From the NCBI RefSeq assembly GCF_914767665.1, contig NC_059501.1, forward strand, positions 49,228,798-49,292,797: 64,000 bases of DNA, read 5' to 3'. The stretch comes from Harmonia axyridis (lineage: Eukaryota; Arthropoda; Insecta; Coleoptera; Coccinellidae). Below the pieces are notes generated by a model. The model was not told the DNA's origin, made no database searches, and worked only from the letters and a program-made list of their open reading frames with translations. Shown here piece after piece: positions 62,851-64,000 of this stretch (positions are counted from its first letter, which is position 1; each line of letters starts with the position of its first letter). The position numbers and the translations under genes were made by a program.

Positions 62851-63402
62851 GTTTTATTATTGCTATGTGGAGCTTTATGAGAAGCCGCCACACATTTCTG
62901 TGGTTTTTTTTCCACAATAGAACAGAGTTGCATTCAGCCAAAGTACCCAATTTTTTGAATTTCACAGATAATTTTTTTTTTTTAAGATCAAGTTATTCGA
63001 AAACGGCGCTTTGTACGAGAAAATATGAAGAATACTTTTATTTTTCAAATTAGCCAAATATTCTTCAATGAACGTTCAAATTACTATTAAGAGTTGGTTT
63101 CTTCGAATTTCTGGTATTTTTATGGTATGTTATGTTCATAACAAAGAAACAGAAGAATGTGTATGGAATCTGGTGTTCGGAGAAGATGTATCACATCAAA
63201 AATAAGCTATATTTCAAAAATCATTTTCTTCGATACAACCATTTCCGAGATATAGCCGAAAATCACATTTTTTTAACGATTTTCAACAGCCTGTATCTTT
63301 TTAACCGGGCCGAATCGGAAAAAATGGTAAAGGAAAAAAGTGTTTCTTTTGACCTCAGGAATCTTGGGTTAAAATATATGTACAAGTCAAAGACTCACCC
63401 TG

Positions 63403-63424
63403 TATATATATATATATATATATA
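63403..63424. repeat. (TA)n between X2 and X3
   Basis: About 22 nt of TA joining two X ends. Confidence 0.9.
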
Positions 63425-64000
63425 CAGGGTGAGTCTTTGACTTGTACATATATTTTAACCGTAGATTCTTGAGGTCAAAAGAAACACTTTTTTCATTTAC
63501 CATTTTTTCCGATTCGGCTCGGTTGAAAAGATATGGCCATTTTAAGTTTTCATAATGAGCTATGCCGATCCTGGAAATCAGCCCACTGAAATTTTTCCAA
63601 GCATAAATTTATACCATTTGAACTTTGGAAATGGGTTACTATATTAGCAAAACAAGCATAAACTCACTTTTTCCAATTCCTTTGGTGACCGAAGTATTAT
63701 TTTCAATATAATAAATGAGTTATAGCAATTTCGTGGGAGATAAATATGTTGATTATTTTTCTCTTGATTTCTATTTTATATTCGATAATAATAAAAAATT
63801 CAGCTTGCAACCACCCATATTAAATCTGATATTCATATCCAATCATTTATTTTCGCTTTTTCACCTCTTTTAGTACAAGAGTTAACAATTCATATAACCT
63901 TCAATTTTCATAAAGGTAAATAAACATAAGGATAATCATCTGTGGACTTTCCACGTTGCCAAGTTTACAGTCACAAAACACTATAATGACAAAAAACCTA
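63425..64000. mobile_element. Element X, copy 3 (partial, diverged)
   Basis: Begins CAGGGTGAGTCTTTGACTTG, follows X1 and X2 for about 120 bp and then at lower identity (CCACCCATATTAAATCTGAT). Cut by the window end. An older or different subfamily. Confidence 0.75.

Larger units (their letters stand above)
62644..62892 (-). mobile_element. tRNA-derived SINE containing a hammerhead ribozyme
   Basis: 249 bp absent from X1 and bracketed by CATTT (62639-62643 and 62893-62897). On the minus strand: a 5' hairpin (GTGG...CCAC), a tRNA-like head with A box TAGCCTAGAGG and B box GGTTCGAATCC, a short AT-rich linker, a type III hammerhead, and a 3' end able to form GTAGG/CCTAC. There is no poly(A) and no ORF. 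Pol III transcription is expected from the two boxes. The retrotransposition partner is unknown. Confidence 0.85.
61218..63402. mobile_element. Element X, copy 2, carrying a SINE
   Basis: Nearly identical to X1 over its whole length, with the full CAGGGTGAGTCTTTGACTTG end. Minus the SINE and its target duplication it is about 1,931 bp. TA flanks both ends. No gene. Confidence 0.85.

Overview
This window looks like repeat-rich nuclear DNA from an arthropod, most likely an insect. It is AT-rich and has no operons or bacterial-style genes. It holds a CR1/jockey-group non-LTR retrotransposon, R4/Dong-like non-LTR elements with a restriction-like endonuclease, Penelope-like elements (PLEs), one Ty1/copia and one Ty3/gypsy element, rosa-like (DD41D) mariner relatives, and a tRNA-derived SINE. 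I found no convincing host protein gene. Almost every coding stretch belongs to a mobile element, and most are broken. All family assignments come from reading motifs; no database search was run.

Layout. 1-2823: a reversed CR1 fragment fused to an R4-like 5' end, a miniature PLE-1 piece and an R4-like 3' end, all separated by (TA)n. 2823-9357: a non-coding block with clustered AGCGTCC motifs at both edges and a repeated GCGCGCA / CACGTCA box inside. 9358-17700: R4-like scraps, then a nearly full-length R4-like element (R4-A) split by a CR1 element. 17721-23541: PLE-4 with a young, apparently intact copia element inside it (identical 223-bp LTRs). 23721-26650: PLE-3, a large fold-back. 27091-28233: PLE-2. 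28498-32104: R4-B, the best-preserved R4-like copy. 32332-41106: three head-to-tail PLE-1 units. 41313-49006: non-autonomous DNA transposon X followed by two 2,874-bp rosa-like elements, joined end to end through TATA. 49134-53888: a decayed gypsy element. 53889-56711: R4-like and PLE scraps between (TA)n tracts. 56712-61206: an unidentified non-coding block. 61218-64000: a second copy of X carrying a SINE, and the start of a third copy.

Two themes stand out. First, (TA)n microsatellites form the scaffold: almost every R4-like, PLE, rosa-like, X and gypsy boundary touches one, and the R4-like copies share a 3' end of the form GTGA(A/T)TTA-poly(A)-(TA)n. This is what a (TA)n-targeting retrotransposon would leave. 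Second, self-cleaving RNA motifs recur. Five PLE families carry hammerhead-like folds with different, compensating stems. The SINE at 62644-62892 carries what reads as a complete type III hammerhead ribozyme, with an intact core, three stems, a GUC cleavage site and complementary loops. The SINE-hammerhead combination and the (TA)n-targeting R4-like family are the best candidates for something undescribed.
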